Source: an uncultured Bacteroidales bacterium
GTDB taxonomy: Bacteria > Bacteroidota > Bacteroidia > Bacteroidales > UBA932
Assembly (NCBI GenBank): GCA_947179325.1
Contig: CAMXAU010000003.1
Location: 62,001-126,000, forward strand
Length of the DNA stretch: 64,000 nt
Reading direction: 5' to 3'
The notes below the pieces were generated by a model. The model had not been told where the DNA came from. It made no database searches and saw only the letters and a list, made by a program, of their open reading frames with translations. Positions within the stretch are counted from its first letter, which is position 1. The number at the start of each line of letters is the position of its first letter. Positions 25,479 to 35,320 of the stretch are shown piece by piece. The position numbers and the translations under genes are program-made.

Positions 25479-26788
25479 CGGCGGCGCATCCCAGGGAAGT
25501 TCCCTGTCATGACGCTCTTCATCATCGAGCGTGTCCCCTCGAACTGCTTGAGGAGACGGTTGACTTCCTGTATTGTTGTCCCGCTTCCGTCCGCGATACG
25601 CTTGCGGCGGCTTCCGTTGATGATTTCAGGATGCTCCCTCTCGCCAGGTGTCATCGAGAGTATTATGGCCTCGATACCCTTGAAGGAGTCATTGTCCATA
25701 TCAACATCTTTCAGGGCCTTGCCCATTCCAGGAATCATGGAGGCAAGGTCCTTTATATTTCCCATCTTCTTTATCTGCTGGATCTGGTTGTAGAAGTCCA
25801 TGAGGGTGAACTGGTTCTTTGCCAGTTTCTTCTTGAGCTCGCGTGCCTGCTTCTCGTCAAACTGCTCCTGTGCCTTCTCTACGAGGGAGACAACGTCACC
25901 CATTCCGAGGATACGGTCAGCGATACGTGCAGGATAGAATATGTCAAGCGCCTCCATCTTCTCGCCAGAGCTGACGAACTTGATCGGCTTGCCTACGACA
26001 GCCTTGATTGAAAGTGCGGCACCGCCACGTGTGTCACCGTCCATCTTGGTAAGGACAACTCCGTCAAAGTCAAGGCGGTCGTTGAATGCCTTGGCTGTCT
26101 CCACTGCATCCTGTCCTGTCATTGCATCAACCACGAACAGGGTCTCTGTCGGCTTGACAGCTTCCTTGAGCGCAGAGATCTCATCCATCAGCTCCTGGTC
26201 TACCGCAAGACGTCCGGCTGTATCGACAATCACGACTGAATATCCTTCTGCCTTGGCCTTTGCTATGGCATTGCCTGCAATCTTCACTGGATCCTTGACA
26301 TCCGTCTCCGAATACACAGGGACACCTATCTGCTCCCCAAGCACCTTCAGCTGGTCGATTGCAGCAGGGCGGAATGTGTCGCATGCGGCAAGCATGACCT
26401 TCATCCCCCTCTTGCTCCTGATGTTGAGTGCAAGCTTTCCAGAGAATGTGGTCTTACCGGAACCGTTCAGTCCGGCAACGAGCACAACCGCAGGATTTCC
26501 CTTTACATTGATCTCGGAATGCTCGCTTCCCATCAGGGCCGCAAGCTCGTCATGCACAATCTTGACGATCATCTGCTGAGGCTTGACAGCCGTAAGGACA
26601 TTCTGTCCAAGGGCCTTCTGCTTTACCTCATCACAGAACTGCTTGGCAATCTTGTAGCTGACATCGGCATCCAGCAAAGCCCTGCGTATATCCTTCAGGG
26701 CCTCGGCAATATTGATCTCCGTAATCTTTCCCTCACCTTTAAGTATCTTGAAGGACCTCTCAATACGCTCTGATAAATTTTCAAACAT
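25475..26788 (-). CDS. ffh: Signal recognition particle protein Ffh
   Basis: A 437-residue SRP54/Ffh GTPase of normal length. It has the N-domain four-helix bundle (residues 1-85), the G domain with GLNGSGKTT, DTFRPAAIDQL, DTAGR and TKMDGDTRGG, and a methionine-rich M domain (FYNQIQQIKKMGNI, SMIPGMGK, RRKRIADGSGTTIQEVNRLLKQF). It delivers ribosomes making membrane proteins to FtsY. In the active-site loop the family GxxGxGKTT reads AGLNGSGKTT. It lies 13 bases after lysA on the same strand and ends in four bases shared with the GH20 stop. Confidence 0.98.
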   Translation of the reverse strand: MFENLSERIERSFKILKGEGKITEINIAEALKDIRRALLDADVSYKIAKQFCDEVKQKALGQNVLTAVKPQQMIVKIVHDELAALMGSEHSEINVKGNPAVVLVAGLNGSGKTTFSGKLALNIRSKRGMKVMLAACDTFRPAAIDQLKVLGEQIGVPVYSETDVKDPVKIAGNAIAKAKAEGYSVVIVDTAGRLAVDQELMDEISALKEAVKPTETLFVVDAMTGQDAVETAKAFNDRLDFDGVVLTKMDGDTRGGAALSIKAVVGKPIKFVSSGEKMEALDIFYPARIADRILGMGDVVSLVEKAQEQFDEKQARELKKKLAKNQFTLMDFYNQIQQIKKMGNIKDLASMIPGMGKALKDVDMDNDSFKGIEAIILSMTPGEREHPEIINGSRRKRIADGSGTTIQEVNRLLKQFEGTRSMMKSVMTGNFPGMRRR

Positions 26789-26801
26789 ATATTTTTATTT
26801 T

Positions 26802-28019
26802 TTAATTATTCAAATTGTCAAAATACTCTGTCCGCAGGTGCGCCCCATGCATGTCATCCGAATAGACGGCAGGGGCAAAGTCACGCAGATTGTAGCGGCT
26901 CGACATCACCTGCCCATATGCACCGGTTGAGCGGATTGCCATGAGGTCCCCGCGCACACTCAGCGGAAGAAGCCTCCCTGCCCCCCAGACATCGCTTGAC
27001 TCGCATACCGGCCCTACAACATCATACACCTGCGACTGCGGCAGATTCGGACGAAGGATGGCGGAGATGTTCTCGATCTTGTGGAACGCCCCGTACAGTG
27101 CCGGCCTGATAAGGTCATTCATGCCTGCATCCAGGATAAGGAAATTCTTTGTCTCCCCTGTCTTCACGAACAGCACACGGGATATGAGGCTGGCGCATTG
27201 CGCGACCATCGAGCGTCCAGGCTCAATATGGATCTTGCGTCCCTCACGGCGGTGTATCCCCCCGGACACGACACGGAACCATGTCGCGAAATCAGCGACT
27301 GGATTCCCGTCCGGGTCCTCGTAGTCTACCCCGAGGCCTCCGCCGAGGTTGACATTGTCCACCTTCAGGCCCTGCCCCTCAAACCAGTCGACTATCTCAT
27401 TCGCCCGTGCGCACTCCAGTGCGAAGACCTCCTCGACATCGGTGATCTGTGACCCTATATGGAAATGCAGCCCGGCAAAATCTATGTTCCCGCATCTCTT
27501 TATCATCTCCACGGCCGCGCTGAACTCATGGTCCGAGATGCCGAACTTGTTCTCATATGTGCCTGTGGTGATATATCTGTGTGTGTGCGCATCAACTCCC
27601 GGATTGACCCTTATGCTGACATTCACCCTCTTCCCGAAGCGCCCTGCCATGGCATTTACGACAAATATCTCCTGCAGGGATTCGCAGTTGAACATCCCGA
27701 CACCGGCCTTGATGGCCTCGGCAATCTCCCTGTCGCTCTTGCCGACACCTGCAAAGACAATCTTCTCTGCAGGGAAGCGGCAGCTGCATGCATGCATCAC
27801 TTCATTTCCGCTTACGCAGTCAGCACCGAACCCCATGGAGCTTATATATTCCAGGATTCTCCTCTCCACATTTGCCTTGACGGCATAATGCACCGTGATG
27901 CCGTATTCTGCAGACAGGGCAGCAACCTTCTCCACGGTGCTGCGCAAGAGGTCCATATCATAGAAATAAAATGGTGTCTCTACCTGTTCGAAAAACTCTA
28001 TCCTATTGACATCAAACAT
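26802..28019 (-). CDS. lysA: Diaminopimelate decarboxylase
   Basis: A 405-residue fold-III PLP enzyme. The PLP lysine is in YAVKAN, the substrate-side motifs are HFHIGSQI, GGGLGVDYEDP and EPGRSMVAQC, and the dimer-partner cysteine is in CESSDVWG. It makes L-lysine from meso-diaminopimelate. The start is ATG 28019 (MFDVNRIEFFEQVETPF); the in-frame upstream codon at 28064 adds 15 residues without family match. It is followed by ffh after 13 bases. It is divergent from the deoxyhypusine-synthase-like gene, and a TATTTTTG element (28099-28092) could be its -7. Confidence 0.94.
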   Translation of the reverse strand: MFDVNRIEFFEQVETPFYFYDMDLLRSTVEKVAALSAEYGITVHYAVKANVERRILEYISSMGFGADCVSGNEVMHACSCRFPAEKIVFAGVGKSDREIAEAIKAGVGMFNCESLQEIFVVNAMAGRFGKRVNVSIRVNPGVDAHTHRYITTGTYENKFGISDHEFSAAVEMIKRCGNIDFAGLHFHIGSQITDVEEVFALECARANEIVDWFEGQGLKVDNVNLGGGLGVDYEDPDGNPVADFATWFRVVSGGIHRREGRKIHIEPGRSMVAQCASLISRVLFVKTGETKNFLILDAGMNDLIRPALYGAFHKIENISAILRPNLPQSQVYDVVGPVCESSDVWGAGRLLPLSVRGDLMAIRSTGAYGQVMSSRYNLRDFAPAVYSDDMHGAHLRTEYFDNLNN

Positions 28020-28088
28020 ATTATTCAAATCCGGAAAACATCTGTGCAGGCCGTTTCCGGCCATTCATCAAATAAATTGTCAAAACGG

Positions 28089-28120
28089 TTGCAAAAATAG
28101 GGAAAAAATCCTTAATTTCG
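28089..28120 (+). promoter_or_regulatory. Candidate promoter of deoxyhypusine-synthase-like gene
   Basis: TTG at 28089-28091, 21 bases, TAATTTCG at 28113-28120, which departs from TAnnTTTG at one base. It would start transcription about 50 bases before the ATG at 28177. Confidence 0.45.
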
Positions 28121-28176
28121 CGGCTGTTTCATAGAATATAGCCTTGAAACTTGAGTAAATTGACATATAAACAACA

Positions 28177-29157
28177 ATGGGAATGGAAAAAGGACCTATT
28201 TCAAAATTCATTACACACCATTATCGCCATTTCAACTCTGCAGCTCTTGTAGACGCTGCAAAGGCATACGACGAACACATGAACAAGGGCGGAAAGATGA
28301 TGCTGGCGATGGCCGGCGCCATGAGTACCGCAGAGCTTGGACTGTCTCTCGCTGAGATGATCCGCCAGGACAAGATACAGATTGTGTCCTGCTCGGCAAA
28401 CAACCTTGAGGAAGACATAATGAACCTGGTTGCACACAACCACTACTACAGGGTGCCGAACTACAGGGACCTTACTCCGGCACAGGAGAAGGAGCTTCTT
28501 GACAACCACATGAACCGTGTGACCGACACCTGTATCCCTGAGGAGGAGGCATTCCGCCGCCTTGAGCATCACCTCATCGACGTATGGAACGAGATGAAGG
28601 CCTCTGGCGAAAGGCTTTTCCCTTGGGAGGTAATCTACAAACTTCTCCGCAGCGGAGTGCTTGAGCAGTACTATGAGATTGACCCTAAGGACAGCTGGGT
28701 GCTCGCGGCATGCGAGAAGAACATCCCTATCGTGGTGCCTGCATGGGAGGACTGCACGACAGCGAACATCTTCACTGCACACTGCATCAGGGGCGAGTAC
28801 GAGACCAACATGATCAAGAACGGAATCGAGACCATGATATTCCTTACCGAGTGGTACCGCGAGAACTGCGGCGGACAGGGAGTGGGATTCTTCCAGATCG
28901 GAGGCGGCACAGCCGGCGACTTCCCTATCTGCGTTGTTCCTATGATGGCCCAGGACCTCGAGTGGCCTGACGTTCCTCTCTGGGCATATTTCTGCCAGAT
29001 CTCAGACTGTACGACATCATACGGTTCATATTCTGGTGCAGTGCCTAACGAGAAGATCACATGGGGCAAGCTTGACGTGGACACACCGCGCTTCATCGTA
29101 GAGTCAGATGCGACAATTGTCGCTCCGCTCATCTTCTCATACGTACTTGGCTGGTAA
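28177..29157 (+). CDS. Deoxyhypusine synthase-like NAD-dependent aminobutyl transferase
   Basis: A 326-residue member of the deoxyhypusine synthase fold. The region around Lys298 (NEKITWGKLDVD) matches the catalytic lysine segment of eukaryotic and archaeal enzymes (WGK followed by an acidic residue and then ESDATIVAPLI). MLAMAGAMSTAELG and FQIGGGTAGDFPICVVPMM are the NAD-binding parts. Bacteria have no eIF5A to modify, so the protein probably transfers an aminobutyl group from spermidine or putrescine to a small-molecule acceptor, as reported for bacterial homologues in polyamine biosynthesis. The exact reaction is unknown. It is divergent from lysA and upstream of an AraC-type gene. Confidence 0.85.
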   Translation: MGMEKGPISKFITHHYRHFNSAALVDAAKAYDEHMNKGGKMMLAMAGAMSTAELGLSLAEMIRQDKIQIVSCSANNLEEDIMNLVAHNHYYRVPNYRDLTPAQEKELLDNHMNRVTDTCIPEEEAFRRLEHHLIDVWNEMKASGERLFPWEVIYKLLRSGVLEQYYEIDPKDSWVLAACEKNIPIVVPAWEDCTTANIFTAHCIRGEYETNMIKNGIETMIFLTEWYRENCGGQGVGFFQIGGGTAGDFPICVVPMMAQDLEWPDVPLWAYFCQISDCTTSYGSYSGAVPNEKITWGKLDVDTPRFIVESDATIVAPLIFSYVLGW

Positions 29158-29176
29158 GACCCGCCATGCACATAAC

Positions 29177-29196
29177 GCGGCCATGCACACGGCCGC
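29177..29196 (+). other. GC-rich stem-loop
   Basis: GCGGCC pairs exactly with GGCCGC across an 8-base loop, in the 52-base gap between the deoxyhypusine-synthase-like gene and the AraC-type gene. There is no T-run after it, so termination is uncertain; it may slow transcription or stabilise the upstream mRNA. Confidence 0.4.
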
Positions 29197-29209
29197 ATGA
29201 AACTGGAAT

Positions 29210-30367
29210 ATGGATTTCTTGACCGATATCACAAACATCAGGACAATACAATGGCTAGCATGTACGGACTCGTTCATGCTAGCCTTCATATTGATGCTTA
29301 TCAAGGTCCCGCAGACCGAATATTCGAAGAGGCTGGCGAATGCAAAGGCAACCATAGCCATATCATTCCTTGTATGCGGGATGATGATGGCCTTTTCGCT
29401 GTACAAGTACCCTACAGTCTGGAACTACGAGCGTTTCTCGTCGCTTACCATGCTGATTGCCGCAGTATTCTCGTCAATGGCAATGTCATACTCCATGATC
29501 AACCTGCTTGATGACAAGGCAATCACAGGAAGCCGGTTCATCATGAACATATTCCTGCTCACTGTAGGCTCGATAGCCCTCGTGGAGAGCTTTCTGGAGG
29601 AGAGCTACCTGTACAATTTCGTATTCGTCATATGCATAGCCCTGTTCATCATACAGAGCATATATTATATAATCCTGTTTGACAAGGCATACAAGAAATC
29701 CAGCAAGAAGCTCGAGGCGTATTATGACGAGGAGGAGGACCACAAGATCAGGTGGATACGCTTCTGCTACATAATCGCAATGCTTACAGACCTCTTCCTT
29801 CTTGTCTACATGCTCCTGCCAAACGGATTCATGAAGATCTACATTGCATGGTATGTCCTGTTCATGGTCTATTTCACATGCAACTTCATTTCTTTCATCG
29901 GCAGCCACAAGCTGATACTTGATGCCGTAGCGCACAGGACCCTGTCCGGCCAGGCCATCTTCCCAGTAAAGAAGAAAAAGAAAGAAAACCCTGAAATGGA
30001 CAGGAAAAAGATAGAGAAGGAATTCGACACCCTCGAAAGGCATCTGAAGACATGGGTCGAGAACAAGAAATACCGCGAGTATGACAAGAGCCGTGACGAG
30101 ATTGCCGATGAGCTGAGGACATCAAACGACATACTCCAGCTGTATTTCTCCCAGAGGAAAGGCCAGGACTTCAGGAGCTGGCGCACAGAGCTTCGCATCA
30201 ATGACGCGAAGAAGATACTTCTTGACAACAAGGAGATATCAATCAATATAGCCGGTGAGATGTGCGGTTTCAGCGACCGGTCAAATTTCCACCGCCAGTT
30301 CGTCAAGCTGGTCGGATGTTCACCTAAGAGATGGCGGGACACCGACGGGCATCCGGATGCCATGTAG
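29210..30367 (+). CDS. Membrane-anchored AraC-family regulator
   Basis: A 385-residue protein with an N-terminal membrane domain of about six helices (residues 15-235), a basic linker (PVKKKKKENPEMDRKK) and a C-terminal AraC/XylS DNA-binding domain (about 275-378: DEIADELRTSNDILQLYFSQ, ISINIAGEMCGFSDRSNFHR, QFVKLVGCSPKRWRD). The membrane part probably senses an envelope or membrane-soluble signal; the HTH then stays near the membrane. Its target genes are not shown by the sequence. It ends 22 bases from the convergent end of PUL 2. This architecture recurs in Bacteroidota with little characterisation. Confidence 0.87.
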   Translation: MDFLTDITNIRTIQWLACTDSFMLAFILMLIKVPQTEYSKRLANAKATIAISFLVCGMMMAFSLYKYPTVWNYERFSSLTMLIAAVFSSMAMSYSMINLLDDKAITGSRFIMNIFLLTVGSIALVESFLEESYLYNFVFVICIALFIIQSIYYIILFDKAYKKSSKKLEAYYDEEEDHKIRWIRFCYIIAMLTDLFLLVYMLLPNGFMKIYIAWYVLFMVYFTCNFISFIGSHKLILDAVAHRTLSGQAIFPVKKKKKENPEMDRKKIEKEFDTLERHLKTWVENKKYREYDKSRDEIADELRTSNDILQLYFSQRKGQDFRSWRTELRINDAKKILLDNKEISINIAGEMCGFSDRSNFHRQFVKLVGCSPKRWRDTDGHPDAM

Positions 30368-30389
30368 GCAATCCCGCCTCAATTCCCTA

Positions 30390-32954
30390 TCAGAAACGGA
30401 TAGAGCCGCGCAGACGGAGATCTTCGGATGACGGACCTGCCATAATCTCAAATCCGCCACGTTCAAATACCCATTTCCCGGATGTCCCGCTGAAATAGCT
30501 GAAGGCAGAAGCGTCCAGGACAATCTTGATCTCCGCACTTTCGCCCGGGGCAAGAAAAACCTTTTCAAATCCCTTAAGCTCCTTTGACGGACGCGGCTCC
30601 AGTGATTTGCAGTCATGGACATAAAGCTGGGCGACTTCCGCTCCTGCGACATCCCCTGTATTGGTCACAGTAAAGCTGATTTCCGCCACAGGTTCATCAC
30701 TGTCTGCGATTGCCCCAGGATTCCGGCCTTTCCACAGCTGCCTTATTGAAAGTCCTGAATAGCTGAACCCTGTATAAGAGAGTCCGAACCCGAAAGGGAA
30801 CAGAGGCGCGACACCGTTTCTGTCATATCCCCTGTAGCCCATGAATATGCCCTCGTCATAGTATATCTTCCTCTCGTCACGCGTCTCGTCATAATGCCCG
30901 TATGCAGGAGAATCCTCCCATCTGCGCTCTATAGAGAACGGGAGGCGTCCGGACGGGTTCACCTTGCCGGACAATATCGAGGCAAGGGCGCTGCCTCCCT
31001 CCTGCCCAGGATAGAACATATGCAGGACAGCTGCAGCCGAATCAATCCATGAAGCCATTTCAACCGCACCTCCTGCCGAGACTGTCACTATCAATGACGG
31101 ATTCACCCCTGCAATGGCATTTATCAGCCGTGACTGTCCCCATGTCAATTCAAACGGCCTGTCACGCCCTTCCTTCTCTATGTTGCCGTCAAGCCCGGCA
31201 CAGAAGACCACGACATCCGCATCAGCTGCAAGACGCAGGGCATCAGAGAAGTCGAAATCGCTGCCATAGCAATATCCGAGACGTATTTCGCCGGGAAGAC
31301 AGCGGTTGCTGCAATACTCCATGCGTACCTTTATCCTTTTACCTGCAATGGCCTGCATCGGGACCACATCAGAGACGAATGAAGGAGACAGGGAGCGGTC
31401 TGAGACAATGGCATCGTCCACATGAAGCCTGTAGCCGCCCTGTGCCTCTGCAAAGAGAAAAAGCGAATCTGACTTTTCCGGAACAATATATCCTTCCCAT
31501 ACCGCCCCATACAGTTCGTCCCCTACGCAGCCAGGACGTATTTCCCATTCATGTGAGAGACTGTGCTCCACAGACGTACATGCATTTTCCGAAACATTCC
31601 TGTCAAAAGGGCTTCCGTCAAAGTAGCAGGCATCAAGTCCGTCCGCCCCGTCTTCCGTCACAAATCCTCCCCTGCTGTAGAGCGATCTCCTGAATTCCGT
31701 GGAAATCCCTTCTGCATAGGAAATCTCCGCATCAGGGAACTCATGCATTATTCCTTCGAGAGGAGAGACCGTATACCACGGATGCACCCTTGAGCTTCCG
31801 CCTCCTCCATAGGAGACCGCGCTGACATCGGTACGGGAGTCACTGATTACACGCCAGCAGGCATCAGGTCCGATTACAGCGACTCTGCGGATCCGGTCCT
31901 TGTCCAGCGGCAGAATCCCTGATTCATTTTTAAGGAGGACAGTGCCCTCTTCAGCAATTCTGCGCGACATGGCATTTGCCCGCGGATTGAATACCGGGAT
32001 ACCCGGGATACGCTGCTCCCTGTCAAAGAATCCCATCTCGATACAGGCACGGTATATCCTCCTGACCTTGTCATCTATGGCTGCCATGCTGATACGTCCC
32101 TGCTCCAGCATAGGCATGAGCCTTTCCCTTGTCAGCCAGTCATGGCTGCCCATCTCCATGTCAAGACCGTTTATCGCTGCATTCTCCGAAAATGTGCATG
32201 CCCAGTCGGACATGAGGATGCCTCCGAATCCCCATTCCTTCTTCAGGACATCTATAATATGGCTGTTTTCAGTACAATATGTCCCGTTTACAAGATTATA
32301 CCCTGTCATGACGGCCTTTACACCGGCTTTCTGGACAGCTGCGCGGAAAGGCGGGAAATAGATTTCCCTGAGAGCACGCTCCGAGACCTCCGTGCTGACA
32401 TGGTAACGGTCGAATTCCTGGTCGTTTGCGACAAAATGCTTCACCGTCGCTATCACACCGCCGTCCTGCACAGCCCTGATGAAAGGGACGACAAGTTCAG
32501 ATGAAAGATACGGGTCTTCTCCCATATATTCAAAATTGCGGGCGCTCTTTGAGGAGCGGTACATGTTCACACCAGGGGCAAGCATGAAATGTATGCCCCT
32601 GGAACGCCATTCCTCAGCATATACCTCTCCGGCCTCCGCCACAAGCTGCCTGTCCCAAGAAGCGGCAAGCGTAAGCACTGAAGGGAAGGCCGTCGCGCGC
32701 CCATATTCTCCCCACGAGGCAATGCCGAGAGGGCCGTCCGCCATGCTGAAAGACGGAATGCCAAGCCGTGGATAAGGATGCAGATTGAAATTACGCCAGC
32801 CTGACAGCAGGTCGATCTTCTCTTCTGCCGTCATACGGCCGACAAGGTCATCCACCCTCTGCCCGACAGTGAGGGAAGTATCGCGGAAAGGCAATATGTC
32901 CATTGAAGACAAAGCCATCATAAATGAAACTGCAATGGCAGCAAAACAACACAT
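30390..32954 (-). CDS. GH3 beta-glycosidase with inserted PA14 domain
   Basis: An 854-residue exported GH3 enzyme. The (alpha/beta)8 domain carries SFSMADGPLGIASWG, ATVKHFVANDQEF and the nucleophile Asp250 in GILMSDWACTF. The second domain holds RIAEEGTVLLKNESGILPL and is interrupted by a PA14-like module (about residues 420-550; YRLHVDDAIVSD). A fibronectin-III-like C-domain follows (SFTVTNTGDVAGAEVAQLYV). It removes beta-linked glucose, xylose or GlcNAc from non-reducing ends in the periplasm. The signal sequence is weak and lacks N-terminal basic residues (MCCFAAIAVS), so the start may be mis-set. It is the last gene of PUL 2, 11 bases after the other GH3. Confidence 0.93.
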   Translation of the reverse strand: MCCFAAIAVSFMMALSSMDILPFRDTSLTVGQRVDDLVGRMTAEEKIDLLSGWRNFNLHPYPRLGIPSFSMADGPLGIASWGEYGRATAFPSVLTLAASWDRQLVAEAGEVYAEEWRSRGIHFMLAPGVNMYRSSKSARNFEYMGEDPYLSSELVVPFIRAVQDGGVIATVKHFVANDQEFDRYHVSTEVSERALREIYFPPFRAAVQKAGVKAVMTGYNLVNGTYCTENSHIIDVLKKEWGFGGILMSDWACTFSENAAINGLDMEMGSHDWLTRERLMPMLEQGRISMAAIDDKVRRIYRACIEMGFFDREQRIPGIPVFNPRANAMSRRIAEEGTVLLKNESGILPLDKDRIRRVAVIGPDACWRVISDSRTDVSAVSYGGGGSSRVHPWYTVSPLEGIMHEFPDAEISYAEGISTEFRRSLYSRGGFVTEDGADGLDACYFDGSPFDRNVSENACTSVEHSLSHEWEIRPGCVGDELYGAVWEGYIVPEKSDSLFLFAEAQGGYRLHVDDAIVSDRSLSPSFVSDVVPMQAIAGKRIKVRMEYCSNRCLPGEIRLGYCYGSDFDFSDALRLAADADVVVFCAGLDGNIEKEGRDRPFELTWGQSRLINAIAGVNPSLIVTVSAGGAVEMASWIDSAAAVLHMFYPGQEGGSALASILSGKVNPSGRLPFSIERRWEDSPAYGHYDETRDERKIYYDEGIFMGYRGYDRNGVAPLFPFGFGLSYTGFSYSGLSIRQLWKGRNPGAIADSDEPVAEISFTVTNTGDVAGAEVAQLYVHDCKSLEPRPSKELKGFEKVFLAPGESAEIKIVLDASAFSYFSGTSGKWVFERGGFEIMAGPSSEDLRLRGSIRF

Positions 32955-32965
32955 AAGCTATCTGA

Positions 32966-35320
32966 TTAAAGTATATCGGGTGTATTCCATATCTTGTCGG
33001 CAGTGCATCTGATCATCAATGACTGGTTTCCGCATCTGATACGGAAATCACCGGCCTCAAGCCTCCAGCGTCCGTCATAGCCGACAAAGGCGAGCCTGCT
33101 TGCCTTGATGCGGAATGTCACGGTAGTGCTCTCGCCGGGCTCGAGGGAAACCTTTGTAAAATCCCTCAGCCTTATGGCATCAGGGATCGAAGATGCAACA
33201 AGGTCGCTCGAGAACAGCAGGACAGACTCTTTCCCGGGACGTGTACCGGTATTCTTCACATTGACCCGGAACTCAATGACATCATCTGCAGTGAACTCAG
33301 TCCTGTCTGCACAGAAACCGGAATATTCGAATTCCGTGTAGCTCATGCCATACCCGAACGGCCACTGTATATCCATGACAGCATCATAGTTGTATTCACC
33401 CTCCATTGTCGCCATATTCTCACAGACCTTGTAGTCGTATGTAGCAAAGGAGCTTATATGCTTCGGATATGTAAACGGCAGCTTGCCGCTGAAATTCTCG
33501 TCACCGCAGAGAAGGTCCGCCAAAGCCTCCGCACCATAGTTGCCGGGAAGCATTATGTCAACAATGGCATCTGCAAGAGGCTCAATGTCCGAGATTATGC
33601 GCGGACGTCCCTCGTTCAGGACAAGCACGACAGGCTTTCCGGAAGCAGCGAGTGCGCGTACCAGGTTTTTCTGGCTGACGGAAAGATTCAGGTCGTTCAT
33701 GTTGCCTGGCGTCTCGCAATAGCTGTTCTCGCCGATGCAGACGATAATGACATCTGCATCCCCGGCAGCCTTAACAGCCCTTGAAAAGCCATGCACTGTA
33801 TCCTCCTGCCAGTTGTCACCATCCGCAGGAGCATATTCCACTCCAGGCTCATATATGACATTCTCCTTGCCGAATCTGTCGCACAATGCCTCACATATTG
33901 TCATATAGGCTCCTGCAAACTCATCGGCACGGTCTCCCTGCCAGCTGTATGACCATCCTCCGTTAAGGCATCTCATGTTGTCTGCATTCGGTCCCGCAAG
34001 CAGGATCCTTGTCCCCTTCCCGAGAGGCAGAAGTCCATTCCTGTTCTTGAGGAGCACTTCCGACTCCAGCGCGGCGTTGCGAGCCATCTCCACAGATTCC
34101 CGGCATCCGTATTTCACATATTCGCCTGTATCCCAGACAGGTGCTTCAAAAAGCCCGAGCCTGTATTTCAGGCGTAGCACCCTTGATACGGCATCATCAA
34201 TCCTTGACAACGGGACTGCACCCTCCTCGACAAGTTCCTTCAAGTCAATGCAGAACTGCAGCTCAGACGGGACCATGGCCATGTCTATGCCGGCATTTAT
34301 CGCAATCCTGACCGCGTCCTTTGCCGAAGATGCAATATGGTCACGGCTATACAGGTTGTTGATGTCATTCCAGTCCGTCACAACCAGTCCGTCCCAGTTC
34401 AGGCCCTCCTTGAGCCATTCAGTGAGCAGTTCCCTGTTGGCATGAAAAGGCATGCCGTTGTTACTCGAAGAATTTACCATGAGCGAAAGTGCGCCTGCGC
34501 GGATGCACTCCTTGAAGGGTTCAAAATATTTTTCACGCATATCGCCGGCAGTAATCGATGACGGAGTCCTGTCCTTGCCTGAGACAGGGACTCCATATCC
34601 CATATAATGCTTGATACATGCAGCAATATTCATTTTTCCCACATTGTTCGGGTCTGCCCCCTGAAGCCCTGATACTTCCGCCAATGCCATCTCGGAATTC
34701 AGGAGTACATCCTCTCCGAAGCTCTCCCACATCCTCGGCCAGCGAGGGTCACGGCCAAGGTCCATTACAGGTGCAAAGGTCCACGGGATAAGGGCGGCCC
34801 TGGTCTCGTATGCAGTGACCTCTCCCATCTGACGGGCATACCTGCGGTCGAATGTCGCAGCTATGTTTATCTCCTGCGGGAAAAGCACGGCCCCCTGGAT
34901 ATATGATGCCCCGTGTATCTGGTCCAGGCCATACAGGCAAGGGATTCCAGTCTCCTTAAGGGACTTTTCCTGTATCTCCCTTATTACTTCGGCATAACGG
35001 TCAAGACAAGGTGCGGCATTCCCGACTACATTCAGGATTGATCCGACTTTGTATTCAGCGAAGACCGTATCCATCATGGACGGATCAAGCCGTGTACGCG
35101 TGCTGTCCATGATGACACCGACCGTAAGCTGTGTCATCTGTCCTATTTTTTCCTCAAGCGTCATCTTCCTGATGAGCCGGTGGATGTTCTTCTCCATTTC
35201 ACGGTCCGCCGGTATGGCAGGGGAAGGCCTGGTGCCGCACGACGAAAGGAAGATCATGCATCCCAGGGCCATGAGTTCATGGATAATGTTTTTCATGCTG
35301 TCAAGGATTTTCATATTCAT
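32966..35320 (-). CDS. GH3 beta-glycosidase lipoprotein
   Basis: A 784-residue GH3 lipoprotein. The start is ATG 35320, which overlaps the preceding GH20 stop as ATGA; a TTG 12 bases upstream is also in frame. The lipobox is LSSC. Domain 1 contains [41 protein letters not shown] and the nucleophile Asp316 in [10 protein letters not shown]. Domain 2 contains [20 protein letters not shown], and the C-terminal fibronectin-like domain ends near residue 780. The expected reaction is removal of beta-linked terminal sugars. It is different from its neighbour: there is no PA14 insertion. Substrate cannot be told from sequence. Confidence 0.93.
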   Translation of the reverse strand: MNMKILDSMKNIIHELMALGCMIFLSSCGTRPSPAIPADREMEKNIHRLIRKMTLEEKIGQMTQLTVGVIMDSTRTRLDPSMMDTVFAEYKVGSILNVVGNAAPCLDRYAEVIREIQEKSLKETGIPCLYGLDQIHGASYIQGAVLFPQEINIAATFDRRYARQMGEVTAYETRAALIPWTFAPVMDLGRDPRWPRMWESFGEDVLLNSEMALAEVSGLQGADPNNVGKMNIAACIKHYMGYGVPVSGKDRTPSSITAGDMREKYFEPFKECIRAGALSLMVNSSSNNGMPFHANRELLTEWLKEGLNWDGLVVTDWNDINNLYSRDHIASSAKDAVRIAINAGIDMAMVPSELQFCIDLKELVEEGAVPLSRIDDAVSRVLRLKYRLGLFEAPVWDTGEYVKYGCRESVEMARNAALESEVLLKNRNGLLPLGKGTRILLAGPNADNMRCLNGGWSYSWQGDRADEFAGAYMTICEALCDRFGKENVIYEPGVEYAPADGDNWQEDTVHGFSRAVKAAGDADVIIVCIGENSYCETPGNMNDLNLSVSQKNLVRALAASGKPVVLVLNEGRPRIISDIEPLADAIVDIMLPGNYGAEALADLLCGDENFSGKLPFTYPKHISSFATYDYKVCENMATMEGEYNYDAVMDIQWPFGYGMSYTEFEYSGFCADRTEFTADDVIEFRVNVKNTGTRPGKESVLLFSSDLVASSIPDAIRLRDFTKVSLEPGESTTVTFRIKASRLAFVGYDGRWRLEAGDFRIRCGNQSLMIRCTADKIWNTPDIL

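Noticed and set aside
26802..28019. Carboxynorspermidine decarboxylase instead of LysA, because of the nearby deoxyhypusine-synthase-like gene
   Set aside because: Motifs and length fit diaminopimelate decarboxylase; the genes are divergent and need not share a pathway.
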